In this document: positions 16,980 through 26,625 of the stretch, piece after piece | Numbering within the stretch: the first letter of the stretch is position 1 | Layout of the letters: every line of letters begins with the position of its first letter | Origin: Pseudomonadota bacterium | Lineage (GTDB): Bacteria; Desulfobacterota; Binatia; Binatales; Binataceae | Assembly (NCBI GenBank): GCA_021323945.1 | Contig: JAJPKA010000006.1 | Coordinates: forward strand, 1 to 64,000 | Direction of reading: 5' to 3' | Length of the DNA stretch: 64,000 nt | Made by a program: the position numbers and the translations under genes | The notes under the pieces: generated by a model | What the model saw: only the letters and a program-made list of their open reading frames with translations | Databases searched by the model: none | What the model was told of the DNA's origin: nothing

Positions 16980-17732
16980 ATGGTTCACAAAGTGGCGATC
17001 ATTACAGGAGCAGGTAGTGGTATTGGGAAGGCTGTCGCATTGACCTTTATGCGAGAGGGGTATGCCGTAGCTCTCGCCGGCCGTCGACGCGAACTGCTCG
17101 AGCAAGTTGCGGCTGAAGGTCGCTCGTTTAATTCGCCAGCTTTGGTTGTGCCAACTGATGTTCGCAACCCGGACTCAGTGCACAATTTGTTTGTGAAGAC
17201 GTGTGAGAGCTGGGGACGGCTCGACGTGCTCTTCAACAATGCTGGAATCGGCGCTCCGGCAGTGCCTTTAGAGGATTTACCGTTTGACCGCTGGCAAGCG
17301 GTGGTCGATACGAATCTCACTGGTGCGTTTTTATGCACGCAGGAGGCCTTTCGAATAATGAAAGCGCAGCAGCCCCCTGGTGGCCGGATTATTAATAACG
17401 GTTCGATCTCGGCTCATGCCCCCCGACCCGATTCCGCTCCCTACACCGCGACCAAACACGCAATCACAGGATTAACCAAGTCGACCTCACTCGACGGTCG
17501 CAAATACAATATCGCTTGCGGCCAGATAGATATTGGCAACGCTGAAACGGAGCTGACCAGGCGAATGGCACGGGGCGTCCCACAGGCAAATGGCATCATT
17601 GCGCCCGAACCAACTTTCGACGTCCAACACGTCGCTGAAGCCGTTGCTTATATGGCACGGCTGCCACTCGACACGAATGTTCAGTTCATGACGATCATGG
17701 CGACCAAGATGCCGTTCATCGGTCGTGGGTAG
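16980..17732 (+). CDS. Short-chain dehydrogenase/reductase (SDR)
   Basis: 250-residue classical SDR, a cytoplasmic NAD(P)-dependent oxidoreductase acting on an alcohol/ketone pair. The cofactor site is [10 protein letters not shown] near the N-terminus. It is followed by NNAGIG and a catalytic Ser (NGSISAHAP) with Tyr-x-x-x-Lys in YTATK (Tyr about 155). Arg residues after the second strand (AGRRR) suggest NADP preference; this is inference. ATG 16980 is chosen over the longer frame from 16953 because GAGG lies 7 bases upstream and the Rossmann fold starts immediately. The gene heads a plus-strand row with two CoA-transferases, so it may process the acid or its CoA ester. Confidence 0.9.
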   Translation: MVHKVAIITGAGSGIGKAVALTFMREGYAVALAGRRRELLEQVAAEGRSFNSPALVVPTDVRNPDSVHNLFVKTCESWGRLDVLFNNAGIGAPAVPLEDLPFDRWQAVVDTNLTGAFLCTQEAFRIMKAQQPPGGRIINNGSISAHAPRPDSAPYTATKHAITGLTKSTSLDGRKYNIACGQIDIGNAETELTRRMARGVPQANGIIAPEPTFDVQHVAEAVAYMARLPLDTNVQFMTIMATKMPFIGRG

Positions 17733-17740
17733 CATGCTCT

Positions 17741-17789
17741 CACGGGAGTGATGCTGTGGACGGATCTTGGAGCGGTCGCTACTCCCGTG
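17741..17789. repeat. Inverted repeat upstream of CoA-transferase pair
   Basis: CACGGGAGT at 17741-17749 is repeated as its exact complement ACTCCCGTG at 17781-17789, separated by 31 bases. It lies between the SDR stop and the first CoA-transferase start. It could be an mRNA stem-loop (processing or attenuation) or paired sites for a regulator; there is no T-run. Confidence 0.35.
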
Positions 17790-17839
17790 GTAGCCTTACG
17801 CACCCCGGGGGCTAGCGCAGGATAAGGCAGGAACGAGGC

Positions 17840-19048
17840 ATGCCGGGAGCATTATCGAATCTTAGGATCGTTGAACTTGGTGAAATGGTTTCGGCACCAT
17901 ACGCCACCAAGCTGATGGCGGATCTGGGTGCGGAAGTAATCAAAGTCGAGCGCCCACTCAGCGGTGATAAGGCGCGCCTGCGCGGACCATTTCCAGGGCA
18001 TTCGTTCCATCCCGAAAAGAGCGGCCTTTTTCTTTACCTTAACACCAATAAGTATGGGGTCACGCTCGACATCAGCAGACCCGAGGGTATGCGTCTTCTG
18101 GAGCGACTAGTCGAACAAGCCGACGTGTTTGTTCACAACGTGTGGCCTCCGGATATGGATCGAGTTGGCCTGAATTATGAACGTCTACATAAGGTAAACC
18201 CACGCCTGGTCATGACTTCTATCAGCCCTTTCGGTTTGTCTGGTCCTCACCGTAACTGGCGCGCGGAGGAATTGACGATTTGGAGCGCTGGCGGGGTCTG
18301 CGTACTCAACGGCGCGGGACCCGACCACCCCGAACTACCACCGCTTAAAACGTTTGGCAGTCAGGCTGGGTTCCAAGGTGGTGTCCACGCCGCAGTTGCG
18401 ACGATGGGTGGCTTGATCGCCCAAATGCGCGACGGTGAGGGCGAGCATGTTGACGTCTCAGTGCAGGAATCGCTCGTGTCGCAACTCGAGTTAACCTTTG
18501 AATACTGGCCCTACATGGGACTAATCGCGACCCGACTTGGACGGAAGCCCATCCAGCCCGTTGAATCAATCCGATGCAAGGATGGTTGGATTTATGTGTG
18601 CTGCATCGAAGAGCATCAGTGGCGTGGGTTTGTCGAGGTAATGGGAAGTCCCGATTGGGCGCGAGAGGAGATCTTTGCCGACCGCGTGAAACGGGGTGAG
18701 AACTGGGAGGCTCTCAAAATTTTTCTGGAAGAGTACTGCTCGCAACAAACGGTGCTCGACCTCTACCAGAAGGCGCAGGCGAGGCGCGTCCCATTTGCTC
18801 CCGTTTCAACCATGGGCGACCTACTGAACTCCGAACATCTCAAAGCTCGTGGCTTCTTCGTCGAGATCTCCCATCCGGTGGCAGGTACTCACATCTATCC
18901 GGGCGCCCCGGTTAAGTATAGCGCCACCCCGTGGGAGATCCGTCTCCCGGCGCCAACGCTCGGGCAGCACAACGCGCAGATTTTCGGGGAACGGCTGGGC
19001 GTCAGCAGTGCGCAACTGCGCGAACTTGCCAGAGCGGGTGTGATCTAA
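17840..19048 (+). CDS. CaiB/BaiF CoA-transferase, subunit without the usual catalytic Asp
   Basis: 402-residue type III CoA-transferase homologue with the expected LRIVELGEMVSAPYATKLM start, GAEVIKVERP, HNVWPPDMDRVGLNYE and SISPFGLSGPH. At the place where the catalytic Asp normally stands in (A)D-x-x-x-G, this protein reads SQAGFQGGVHAAVATM, so the Asp is missing. The stop codon directly abuts the ATG of the next CoA-transferase gene, which keeps the Asp. The pair therefore looks like a two-subunit enzyme, as known for succinyl-CoA:benzylsuccinate CoA-transferase (BbsEF) and succinyl-CoA:malate CoA-transferase. AGGA lies 7 bases before ATG 17840. Substrate unknown. Confidence 0.88.
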   Translation: MPGALSNLRIVELGEMVSAPYATKLMADLGAEVIKVERPLSGDKARLRGPFPGHSFHPEKSGLFLYLNTNKYGVTLDISRPEGMRLLERLVEQADVFVHNVWPPDMDRVGLNYERLHKVNPRLVMTSISPFGLSGPHRNWRAEELTIWSAGGVCVLNGAGPDHPELPPLKTFGSQAGFQGGVHAAVATMGGLIAQMRDGEGEHVDVSVQESLVSQLELTFEYWPYMGLIATRLGRKPIQPVESIRCKDGWIYVCCIEEHQWRGFVEVMGSPDWAREEIFADRVKRGENWEALKIFLEEYCSQQTVLDLYQKAQARRVPFAPVSTMGDLLNSEHLKARGFFVEISHPVAGTHIYPGAPVKYSATPWEIRLPAPTLGQHNAQIFGERLGVSSAQLRELARAGVI

Positions 19049-20296
19049 ATGGCTAAAGCGCCACTTGCCGGAGTCCGTGTCGCAGATTTCACGTGGGTAT
19101 GGGCTGGTCCCTACTGCACTCTGCAGTTGGCGCATCTGGGCGCCGACGTGATTAGGATCGAGAGCACCAGCCGGCCATGTATCACACGCGTGCTGCCACC
19201 TTGGCCGGACGGAAAGCCAGGCGGACTCAATCGTTCGGGATATTTCAATCAATACAACCAGGGAAAGCGCTCAGTAACGCTCAATTTGCGGCATGAGGCC
19301 GCGCGCGAAGTCGCTCGCCGGTTAATCGCTCAAAGCGATGTGGTCACCAACAATTTTGCCCATGGCGTTATGGAAAAGATGGGCTTTGGCTACGAAGCGC
19401 TAAAGCGAATCAAACCCGATATCATCATGATCTCGCTATCCGGCTATGGCGATACCGGCCCCTATCGAGATTACGTCGCTTACGGTCCGGCGCAGATACC
19501 TCTTTCGGGATTTTCGGCACTAACTGGCTATAAGGGCTGGCCGCCGATGCATACCGGTTTCAGCTACGCGGATCCTAATGCCGGCGTACATGGCGCTTTC
19601 GCCATACTGGCCGCCCTCTATCACCGAGCGAAGACCGGACAGGGGCAATACATTGACATGAGCCAGTGGGAGTGCGCCATGGCGTTGCTCCCTGAAGGAA
19701 TTCTCGAGTACACCTTTAACAACTGCGAAGCGGAGCGCATTGGCAATTCCGATCCGCACATGGCGCCGCACGGAATATATCGATGCCTCGATCGCCCTGA
19801 ACGAATCGCCGGTCACGTCATTGACCAATTCATTGCTCTGGTTTGTGCTGACGACAACGATTGGCGCCAACTAGCGCACATAATGGGACAGGCCGAGCTC
19901 GCTGACGATCCGAGATTCGCCACGCTGCAGGCGCGCAAGCAAAACGAGGATGAGCTCGACGCAATTATCGGCCGTTGGACGGCAAATCAGCACGCACATG
20001 AGCTAGCGGCTAACCTGCAACGGGCTGGAATCGCAGCGGCAGTGGTCGCCGACAACAAGTACTTAGCAGAAGAGGACGAGCATCTAAGGCTTCGAGATTA
20101 CTTCGTCTATCTTGACCATCCCGAAGTCGGCGTTCGCCAGCACGCGGGTATCCCGTGGAGAATGAGCCGCAGCGACAGCAGGATCCGTTCTGCCGCGCCA
20201 ACTATCGGCCAGCATACTGACGAAGTACTAATCGAGCTGCTTGGTTACACGAAGGAGGAGGTTGACCAACTCCGCTCCAGTGGCGCCCTGGATTGA
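19049..20296 (+). CDS. CaiB/BaiF CoA-transferase, Asp-containing partner subunit
   Basis: 415-residue type III CoA-transferase starting on the base after the previous stop, so the two are surely co-translated. It opens with VRVADFTWVWAGPYCTLQLA, has GADVIRIES and a conserved catalytic Asp in SYADPNAGVHGAF, followed by GQGQYIDMSQWE. This subunit should carry the covalent acyl intermediate, while the 17840-19048 subunit lacks the residue. The same arrangement, with different sequences, occurs at 41619-44025. Product and substrate cannot be deduced. The neighbouring deacylase, dehydrogenase and lactonase genes suggest activation of a carboxylic acid for breakdown. Confidence 0.88.
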   Translation: MAKAPLAGVRVADFTWVWAGPYCTLQLAHLGADVIRIESTSRPCITRVLPPWPDGKPGGLNRSGYFNQYNQGKRSVTLNLRHEAAREVARRLIAQSDVVTNNFAHGVMEKMGFGYEALKRIKPDIIMISLSGYGDTGPYRDYVAYGPAQIPLSGFSALTGYKGWPPMHTGFSYADPNAGVHGAFAILAALYHRAKTGQGQYIDMSQWECAMALLPEGILEYTFNNCEAERIGNSDPHMAPHGIYRCLDRPERIAGHVIDQFIALVCADDNDWRQLAHIMGQAELADDPRFATLQARKQNEDELDAIIGRWTANQHAHELAANLQRAGIAAAVVADNKYLAEEDEHLRLRDYFVYLDHPEVGVRQHAGIPWRMSRSDSRIRSAAPTIGQHTDEVLIELLGYTKEEVDQLRSSGALD

Positions 20297-20467
20297 CCTA
20301 TCGACGCCTACCCCAGGGTGAACCCGGGTAATGAAGCCATTCGTAACATAGACTGACCGACGACATCGGAGACAGTACAGGCCACCGATGTCAACGATCC
20401 GCCCTTGCGTCGGTAGCGGAACGGGAGCGGGATGGCCAGGCCAAAAATAAGTCTTGGGAGAAGCAAG

Positions 20468-21310
20468 ATGGCCAAACTCGAACCATTGCTCAAAGGTCTG
20501 GTTTTTCCCGAAGGACCGCGTTGGCACGGGGGCAAATTGTGGTTCTCCGATATGCATGCTCACCTGGTGCGGACGGTCGATCTAGGTGGGCAGGTGGAAG
20601 ATATTGTCGAAGTGCCAACCTGGCCATCGGGACTGGGCTGGTTACCCGATGAAACCTTGCTCATCGTCTCGATGACTGACCGCAGAGTGATGCGCTATGC
20701 AGGCAGCAAACTCGAGGTTCACGCTGACATTAGCGCCCTGGCCTCTTACTACTGCAATGACATGGTCGTGGACGGACGCGGCCGCGCATTCGTGGGCAAT
20801 TTCGGGTTCGATCTCTTTTCAGGCGGGGCTCAAAAACCTGCGGAACTAGTGCTTATACAGCCAGATGGTACAGCCCGCGTAGTGGCAACCGGCCTGGAAT
20901 TCCCCAACGGAACAGTAATTACACCCGACCAGCGCACCTTGATCGTTGGCGAGTCACTCGGACATCGGCTGACCGCCTTCCAGATTGAGGAAGACGGTTC
21001 GCTAGTCAATCGGTCAGTGTGGGCCGAGTTAGGTCATGCGGTGCCGGACGGAATCGCCCTCGACGCAGACAATGGGCTGTGGGTCGCATCACCCCTCACC
21101 CGCGAGCTTTTGTACGTGGCGCAGGGTGGCAAGATCCAGGAAAAGATCGAATGCGATTCGATGCCCATCGCATGTGCATTAGGCGGCAGCGCCCGGAAAA
21201 CGCTTTTCGTCCTGCTCTCAGACAGTATCAATCCTGATGAATGTCGCGCCAAAAAGAGTGCTCGAATCGACATTATGGAGGTCCCCATCGCCGGCGCTGG
21301 CTGGCCATAA
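20468..21310 (+). CDS. SMP-30/gluconolactonase/LRE-family hydrolase
   Basis: 280-residue six-bladed beta-propeller of the senescence-marker-30/gluconolactonase family, typically a divalent-metal-dependent lactonase in the cytoplasm. The first metal ligand Glu is in FPEGPRWHGGKLWFSDM, the second blade has PSGLGWLPDETLLI, and the metal-binding Asn and Asp are in the segments EFPNGTVIT and AVPDGIALDADNGLWVAS. ATG 20468 is preferred because GGGAG sits just upstream and the propeller starts at once. It is in the same direction as the CoA-transferase pair and deacylase, separated by about 170 and 190 bases. A role in opening a lactone intermediate is likely but the substrate is unknown. Confidence 0.85.
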   Translation: MAKLEPLLKGLVFPEGPRWHGGKLWFSDMHAHLVRTVDLGGQVEDIVEVPTWPSGLGWLPDETLLIVSMTDRRVMRYAGSKLEVHADISALASYYCNDMVVDGRGRAFVGNFGFDLFSGGAQKPAELVLIQPDGTARVVATGLEFPNGTVITPDQRTLIVGESLGHRLTAFQIEEDGSLVNRSVWAELGHAVPDGIALDADNGLWVASPLTRELLYVAQGGKIQEKIECDSMPIACALGGSARKTLFVLLSDSINPDECRAKKSARIDIMEVPIAGAGWP

Positions 21311-21502
21311 GGCCCACCTCCACACCTTCAGCCACGGGAATAACTGCGACTGAGCCATCTCCTCCTTCAACATTGACATCGAGATTGCTCCGGTACTAAG
21401 AGGGAGGATTAGGAGGGCTTTTGAATTGATGTAGCGCTGCTAATTGTTGGAGGCGCGACACCGCCGCTCGAGCGCCCCAGCTGACCGTGGGAGGTGTGAA
21501 TC

Positions 21503-23248
21503 ATGGCCGAGTTCGACACCATCATAAAAGACGGAATGATTGTTGACGGCACGCGTGTGCCTCGTTACAAGGCCGACGTTGGCATAAAAGATGGCAAGAT
21601 TGCCCAGATCGGCCGACTAAAGAGCAGTGACGCTAACCAAGTCCTCGACGCCTCTGGTCAAATCGTCGCGCCTGGTTACATCGACCTGCACACTCATTAT
21701 GATGCGCAAATCCATTGGGATCCCTACTGCACAATTGCCAGCTGGCATGGTGTAACTTCACTAACCATCGGTAACTGTGGATTCGGATTTGCCCCAGTCA
21801 GGGCGCGTGACGTCGACCGTGCAATGCTTGCCCTGTCACGCAACGAGTCTATTCCACTCGAACCGATGAGGGTTTCGATGAAGGTGGATTGGGAAACCTT
21901 CCCGCAGTACATGGACCACCTGTCGAAAATGCCGCTCGGAATCAACCTGGGACACTTATTGCCGACCGCACCAGCACTTGCCTACATAATGGGAGGCTTC
22001 GACGAGGCCAAAAAGCAATTTCCCAGCGAACGGGAAATGTTCCAGCTTAAACGCATCTTGCATGAAGCGATGGACGCCGGAGCTATGGGATGGTCGTCCC
22101 AGCGCCTGGTGCCGGAAAGCCGTGCGTCGGTCCAGCGCGACTTTGATGGCACCCCAATGATTACCGACATCTTGCCCGACGACTTTTACATCGAATTGGC
22201 TAAATACCTTGGCGAGAAAAACGCGGGGGTCATTCAATTCACTCAATCAGGTGCAAGCAAGTCAACTTTCGGCATCGATGACGATTTTCGGTTCCTCGAG
22301 CATCTAGCAAGCGTGAGCGGTCGGCCACTCCTGTACAATGCGGTCTTGATCGTCGACAAGCATCCGGAATCGCATCGCGCGCAGCTCAACTGGTTACGCG
22401 ATGCCAACGCCAAGGGTTTGCGGATCTTCGGTCAGGCAGTAACCGCTCGAGCCCCGGTTCGAATGACGCTCGAAGACTGGAATCTCTTCGATAGTGTACC
22501 GGCGTGGCGAGAAGCCACTCTGGGGAGCGCCGAAGAGCGCAAGATGAAGCTTCGCAAACCCGAGATCCGCGCCGCGATGCGCCAAGAATACGACAACGGC
22601 GGTATGGAAACCCTGTCGCTGATCTTCGGCGAGTTGCCTAAGTGGATTGCCCGCAAGGTCCGGCGGCCCGACCTGAAGGAGAAATATGAAGGCCTGTCCG
22701 TCGAACAGATCGCTGAACGCGAGCACAAGCATGTGATCGACGCCATGCTCGACCTGACCGTGGAAGACGACCTACACACCGAGTGGGCGGGACCGGTCAC
22801 CAATGCCCGCGCGGAGCTGTACAGTGAGCTATTGGCCGCGCCGTACATGATGCCCGGCGTTTCCGACGGCGGTGCACATATCAAGTTTATCACCCCCGGA
22901 ATCTTCCCCACCGAAGTCCTGGCATGGCTGGTTCGCGATGTTGGCGCGCTTTCACTCGAAGAGGCCCATTTCCGTCTCAGCGGATTGCCAGCGTGGGCTG
23001 CTGGCTTTAAGGACCGCGGCATCTTGCGCGAAGGCATGGCGGCCGACGTCGTCGTGTACGACCTCAATAAGCTTAGGGCGTTGCCAGAGGAAATCCTTCA
23101 CGATATCCCGGCTAATGAATGGCGTCGCGTGCAACGCTGCGAAGGATATCGCTGGATCATGGTAAATGGTCAGCCGATCTTCGAAGAGAATAAGTGCACT
23201 GGCGCGACCCCGGGCAAGCTGTTGCGCAATGGGAGAGCAACGGCCTGA
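21503..23248 (+). CDS. N-acyl-D-amino-acid deacylase-type amidohydrolase
   Basis: 581-residue metal-dependent amidohydrolase of the D-aminoacylase group, hydrolysing an amide bond in the cytoplasm. The N-terminal metal motif DLHTHYDAQ (about 59-67) and the family-specific segment TIGNCGFGFAPVR follow the small beta-sandwich start DTIIKDGMIVDG. The later Asp metal ligand and product-binding part are in SDGGAHIKF. Near the end, ADVVVYD and WIMVNGQPIFE complete the sandwich. GGGAGGTG precedes the ATG. The length is somewhat above the typical 480-550. Proteins like this are numerous in soil-type uncultured bacteria and the true substrate is rarely known; a D-amino acid substrate is not established. 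Confidence 0.87.
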   Translation: MAEFDTIIKDGMIVDGTRVPRYKADVGIKDGKIAQIGRLKSSDANQVLDASGQIVAPGYIDLHTHYDAQIHWDPYCTIASWHGVTSLTIGNCGFGFAPVRARDVDRAMLALSRNESIPLEPMRVSMKVDWETFPQYMDHLSKMPLGINLGHLLPTAPALAYIMGGFDEAKKQFPSEREMFQLKRILHEAMDAGAMGWSSQRLVPESRASVQRDFDGTPMITDILPDDFYIELAKYLGEKNAGVIQFTQSGASKSTFGIDDDFRFLEHLASVSGRPLLYNAVLIVDKHPESHRAQLNWLRDANAKGLRIFGQAVTARAPVRMTLEDWNLFDSVPAWREATLGSAEERKMKLRKPEIRAAMRQEYDNGGMETLSLIFGELPKWIARKVRRPDLKEKYEGLSVEQIAEREHKHVIDAMLDLTVEDDLHTEWAGPVTNARAELYSELLAAPYMMPGVSDGGAHIKFITPGIFPTEVLAWLVRDVGALSLEEAHFRLSGLPAWAAGFKDRGILREGMAADVVVYDLNKLRALPEEILHDIPANEWRRVQRCEGYRWIMVNGQPIFEENKCTGATPGKLLRNGRATA

Positions 23249-24045
23249 GCCAGCTCGTGTGGTCAGATAGAGCGATGGGCCGCGCTTACATGGCGCGGCC
23301 CGATGCGGCTGAAGCAAGTCCGATGACCCTCGGCTCTGATGATCGGACGGGCGGAGGAGCTTAGCACGAGTCGATTCGGTCGCTGGAATCCCTTGATGGC
23401 CGACGATTTACGCGACTTACTGGTAGTCTCCGCTTCTAGCCGGCAGCTGGATGTCGATTGTGCACCGGCACTTCTACTGAGGCAACCGCCGTTCGGTACT
23501 GGTCGCGTGAGATTCGCGCAATAAACTCATTAAAAGCACATGTGCAATTTTGCGCGGCGAGTGAGCGACTCCTGGGCCCGTTTCGAAGTCGGCGACGCGA
23601 CAGCGATACCATGTGTTTCGGGATTTATGATGCCGCGCTTTCCGGCGTGCGGTTGTACTGGACTCGTCGACATCGAGATTAGACCAAGGCAGCACTTTTC
23701 TCCTCTGTCGGCCCGAACCTGTCGTGACCTTGTTCAGAATAGTGTGGGCCTTGACGCCATCCACGTTCGCGCGCCCGAGCTTTCAACCACCTTCGACAAT
23801 TCTGAAGACTTCTGGACGCAATTGCATCGACGACGAGACCCGACTCCTGAATACGCGACGTCATCAAGTGAGGGCGCCAGGTGACACTGCGAGAGCTAAT
23901 TTGCTGCAGCATGCCCGTCCCACACGATTGTTCTATTCGATTGAGTGCACGCGCTCGGCCGGTGCCAGCGACACGCTAAGAGCTCGTCCCATAGCCATCG
24001 CAGTACGTACCGACCCAGGCGCATCGTATCGGTCGAGGCACGATC
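23249..24045. other. Long intergenic region after the deacylase gene
   Basis: About 800 bases without a convincing gene. Several short frames occur on both strands (for example 23540-23884), but their composition is Arg/Ser/Cys-rich and none resembles a known family. The first part carries a strong stem-loop, annotated separately. No tRNA or repeat array was seen. Confidence 0.3.
23277..23301 (+). terminator. Strong GC stem-loop downstream of the deacylase gene
   Basis: Perfect 9-bp stem GGGCCGCGC, 7-base loop TTACATG, GCGCGGCCC, 28 bases after the deacylase stop. There is no T-run after it, so it is probably an mRNA end-protecting or weak terminator structure. Confidence 0.45.
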
Positions 24046-25086
24046 ATGAAGGGTGTAGTGTTTCTCGGTAATCGCAAACTCGAACTCCAAGAGTTCCCTG
24101 ACCCTACCCCGGGTCACGGCGAGGTGGTGATAGCCATAAAAGCATCCGGGATGTGCGGGTCCGATTTGCATGTCTATCGTGCAACCGGTTCACAAAATGC
24201 TTTGGGTTTTGCGGTGTCAGCTCCGGCGATTGCGGGTCACGAGCCGTGCGGAGTTGTAGCCGAGGTCGGGCCGGGCGTGAATCGGCGCTTGGCAGAGGTG
24301 GGAGCCAGAGTCATGGTGCACCACTACTTTGGTTGCGGTGTTTGCCAGCATTGCCGCACGGGGTGGTCACAGATGTGTGTAGAAGGCGCAGCAATCTACG
24401 GCGTAACTCACCATGGCGGACACGCTCCTTATATGAAAGTGCCGGCCGCGACTTTGGTACCTTTACCCGAGGGCCTCTCGTTTGAAACCGGGGCGGCGAT
24501 AGCCTGCGGAACGGGAACTGCTTTCAACGCTCTGCGGCGCATTAACCTTTCCGGTCGCGACACAATCGCGATTGTTGGCCAAGGACCGGTGGGCTTATCT
24601 GCAACTCAGTTCGCGGTCGAAATGGGCGCACGGGTGATCGCTCTCGATCTCAGCTCGGAGCGACTGACACTCGCCAAACGCTTCGGTGCCGAACTGGTGA
24701 TCAACGCCGGCATCGACGACCCATTGGCTGCGGTCAAAGATGGAACCCATGGTCGCGGCGCCGATCTGACGCTCGATACGTCTGGGCGTCCCGAGGGTCG
24801 ACTGTTAGCAGTAAAAGCCGCCCGTCCATGGGGCACGGTCTGTTTTGTAGGTGAGGGAAGCAATGTGACGATCGATGTCAGTCCTGATATGCTCCGCAAA
24901 CAGCTCACGATTGTGGCTTCCTGGACATTTTCAACAGTGGGACAGGCCGAGTGCGCCCAATTCGTTGCCGAACGACGTATTCCGGTCGCCGACCTGTTCA
25001 CCCATCGATGGCACCTGGAGCAGGCCGACGAGGCGTACCGACTCTTCGATACTCAAACAACCGGCAAAGGGGTGTTCCTGATCTAA
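24046..25086 (+). CDS. Zinc-dependent medium-chain alcohol/polyol dehydrogenase
   Basis: 346-residue MDR-family dehydrogenase, NAD(P)-dependent oxidation of a secondary alcohol or polyol. The catalytic zinc ligands are Cys in GMCGSDLH and His-Glu in AGHEPCG. The structural zinc lobe is present as CGVCQHCRTGWSQMC. The Rossmann glycine motif is VGQGPVGLSATQFA, and ALDLSSERL carries the acidic residue that favours NAD. GAGG lies 7 bases before ATG 24046. It precedes the tartrate-dehydrogenase-like gene by about 145 bases on the same strand. The L-threonine 3-dehydrogenase/sorbitol dehydrogenase subgroups fit best, but the substrate is not certain. Confidence 0.88.
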   Translation: MKGVVFLGNRKLELQEFPDPTPGHGEVVIAIKASGMCGSDLHVYRATGSQNALGFAVSAPAIAGHEPCGVVAEVGPGVNRRLAEVGARVMVHHYFGCGVCQHCRTGWSQMCVEGAAIYGVTHHGGHAPYMKVPAATLVPLPEGLSFETGAAIACGTGTAFNALRRINLSGRDTIAIVGQGPVGLSATQFAVEMGARVIALDLSSERLTLAKRFGAELVINAGIDDPLAAVKDGTHGRGADLTLDTSGRPEGRLLAVKAARPWGTVCFVGEGSNVTIDVSPDMLRKQLTIVASWTFSTVGQAECAQFVAERRIPVADLFTHRWHLEQADEAYRLFDTQTTGKGVFLI

Positions 25087-25230
25087 GTACCACTGGTGAC
25101 CGCGGAGAAGGGGCTTCTTTGCTCTCCTTCCGTGCCCTGATGAATGACCAAACTCGCACTGGAATGGGAGCGTAAAGGTTAAGTTACGCAGCTGCCTACT
25201 CAAGCTTTTAGGCGTTGAAACCTAGAAACA

Positions 25231-26295
25231 ATGGCTTACCATATCGCTGTCATTCCCGGAGATGGGATCGGCAAGGAGGTTGTCCCCGAAGGCATCAAAG
25301 TGCTGGAAGCAGTTGGCGCCAAATTCGGCATCGGTTTTCGCTTTCGGTACTTTGACTGGAGTTGCGAGACCTACAAGCGGACGGGCCGCATGATGCCCCC
25401 CGATGGCATCGCACGCCTTCGTGACCATGACGCGATTTTTCTCGGCGCCGTTGGCTTTCCCGGTGTGCCCGATCACATATCTTTGTGGGGCCTCTTGTTA
25501 CCTATCCGGCGGGAGTTCGAACAATACGCTAACCTTCGGCCGGTTCGGCTACTGCCCGGGATCCGCTCGCCGCTGCGAGATCGGAAACCAGGCGACATCG
25601 ATTTCTGGATCGTGCGCGAAAATACTGAGGGCGAGTATTCCCAAATCGGGGGAAGACTCCATTCCGGGACAGCTGACGAGATCGTAGTACAGGAGGCTAT
25701 CTTCACGCGACGGGGAACCGATCGGATCATTCGCTATGCCTTCGAGCTGGCACGTCGCCTTGGACGCAAGCGTGTAACCTCGGCTACCAAGTCGAACGGC
25801 CTTTATCATTCGATGCCGTTCTGGGATGAACGGTTTGCGACAATCGCTGCGGAATACCCGGAAATCGAGGCTGACCAATACCACATTGATATTCTGGCAG
25901 CACGATTTGTACTCTCGCCCGAACGGTTCGGTGTAGTCGTCGGCAGTAATCTCTTTGGAGACATCTTGTCTGACCTGGGCCCGGGCGTCGCCGGAACTAT
26001 TGGCGTCGCGCCCTCCGCAAACATCAACCCGGAGCGGCTCTTCCCTTCCATGTTCGAGCCTGTGCACGGTTCAGCACCCGATATTGCTGGCAAGCGCATC
26101 GCTAATCCAATTGGCCAGATCTGGTCGGCCGCGCTGATGCTCGAACATTTAGGCGAAGTAGAAGCTGGTCAATGCATTCTTCGCGCGATAGAGAGCGTGT
26201 TGCAATCACCAGGAGCTCCGCTTACGCCTGATCTGGGCGGACGTTCCTCGACCGAAGAGCTGGGTTCAGCAATCCGGATGGTGATTCAGGAGTGA
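25231..26295 (+). CDS. Tartrate dehydrogenase/D-malate dehydrogenase-like enzyme (isopropylmalate dehydrogenase family)
   Basis: 354-residue beta-decarboxylating dehydrogenase. It starts with the family motif IAVIPGDGIGKEVVPEG and carries FLGAVGFPGVPDH, the substrate-binding RENTEGEYS, Lys in TKSNGL, and the metal-binding Asp run VGSNLFGDILSDL. The nucleotide motif EPVHGSAPDIAGK is complete. The segment LWGLLLPIRREFEQYANLRP is typical of the tartrate/D-malate (TtuC/DmlA) subgroup rather than LeuB or Icd. It would oxidise a 2-hydroxy acid such as D-malate, tartrate or a 3-alkylmalate with NAD. That fits the neighbouring acid-activating CoA-transferases. No leu genes are nearby, which also argues against LeuB. 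No strong ribosome binding site is visible. Confidence 0.87.
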   Translation: MAYHIAVIPGDGIGKEVVPEGIKVLEAVGAKFGIGFRFRYFDWSCETYKRTGRMMPPDGIARLRDHDAIFLGAVGFPGVPDHISLWGLLLPIRREFEQYANLRPVRLLPGIRSPLRDRKPGDIDFWIVRENTEGEYSQIGGRLHSGTADEIVVQEAIFTRRGTDRIIRYAFELARRLGRKRVTSATKSNGLYHSMPFWDERFATIAAEYPEIEADQYHIDILAARFVLSPERFGVVVGSNLFGDILSDLGPGVAGTIGVAPSANINPERLFPSMFEPVHGSAPDIAGKRIANPIGQIWSAALMLEHLGEVEAGQCILRAIESVLQSPGAPLTPDLGGRSSTEELGSAIRMVIQE

Positions 26296-26625
26296 CTGCC
26301 GAAACTAGCAGGCAATAGCGAGCACCACCTCGATGCTTTAACCGATGCGCGTCTGAAGCCTTAAAACTGTAGGGCGGCGTGACTGGCTCGAGAAGGAGAA
26401 GCTTCTCGCCGCGGGGTTATTACTAAGCGTCGACGGGTTGGCCAGATTAGCCATCGCGGTTAATTGGCCGCCCTGCTCGTGGCGCCAGCTTCGCATCATT
26501 TCAATGACGATAAGCATAAGGAAGGGCGTAACTTTAAATGCCGGGATGCCCACGGGAACAACCGAAAGATCATATCACTGGCTGCCGTCTGTCGGTCGGT
26601 GACTGAGGACGAAGTAGTCAAACGT
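26296..26625. other. Intergenic region between convergent genes
   Basis: 330 bases between the ends of the tartrate-dehydrogenase-like and epoxide hydrolase genes. Apart from the stem-loop at 26389-26408, I see no gene or RNA. Confidence 0.3.
26389..26408. terminator. Stem-loop between convergent genes
   Basis: Perfect 7-bp stem CGAGAAG, loop GAGAAG, CTTCTCG, overlapping a 12-base palindrome GAGAAGCTTCTC (26396-26407). It lies midway between two convergent genes and could serve both, but has no T-run. Confidence 0.3.

Noticed and set aside
23540-23884. Hypothetical gene in the gap after the deacylase
   Set aside because: Arg/Ser/Cys-rich, no good start signal, several competing frames on both strands.
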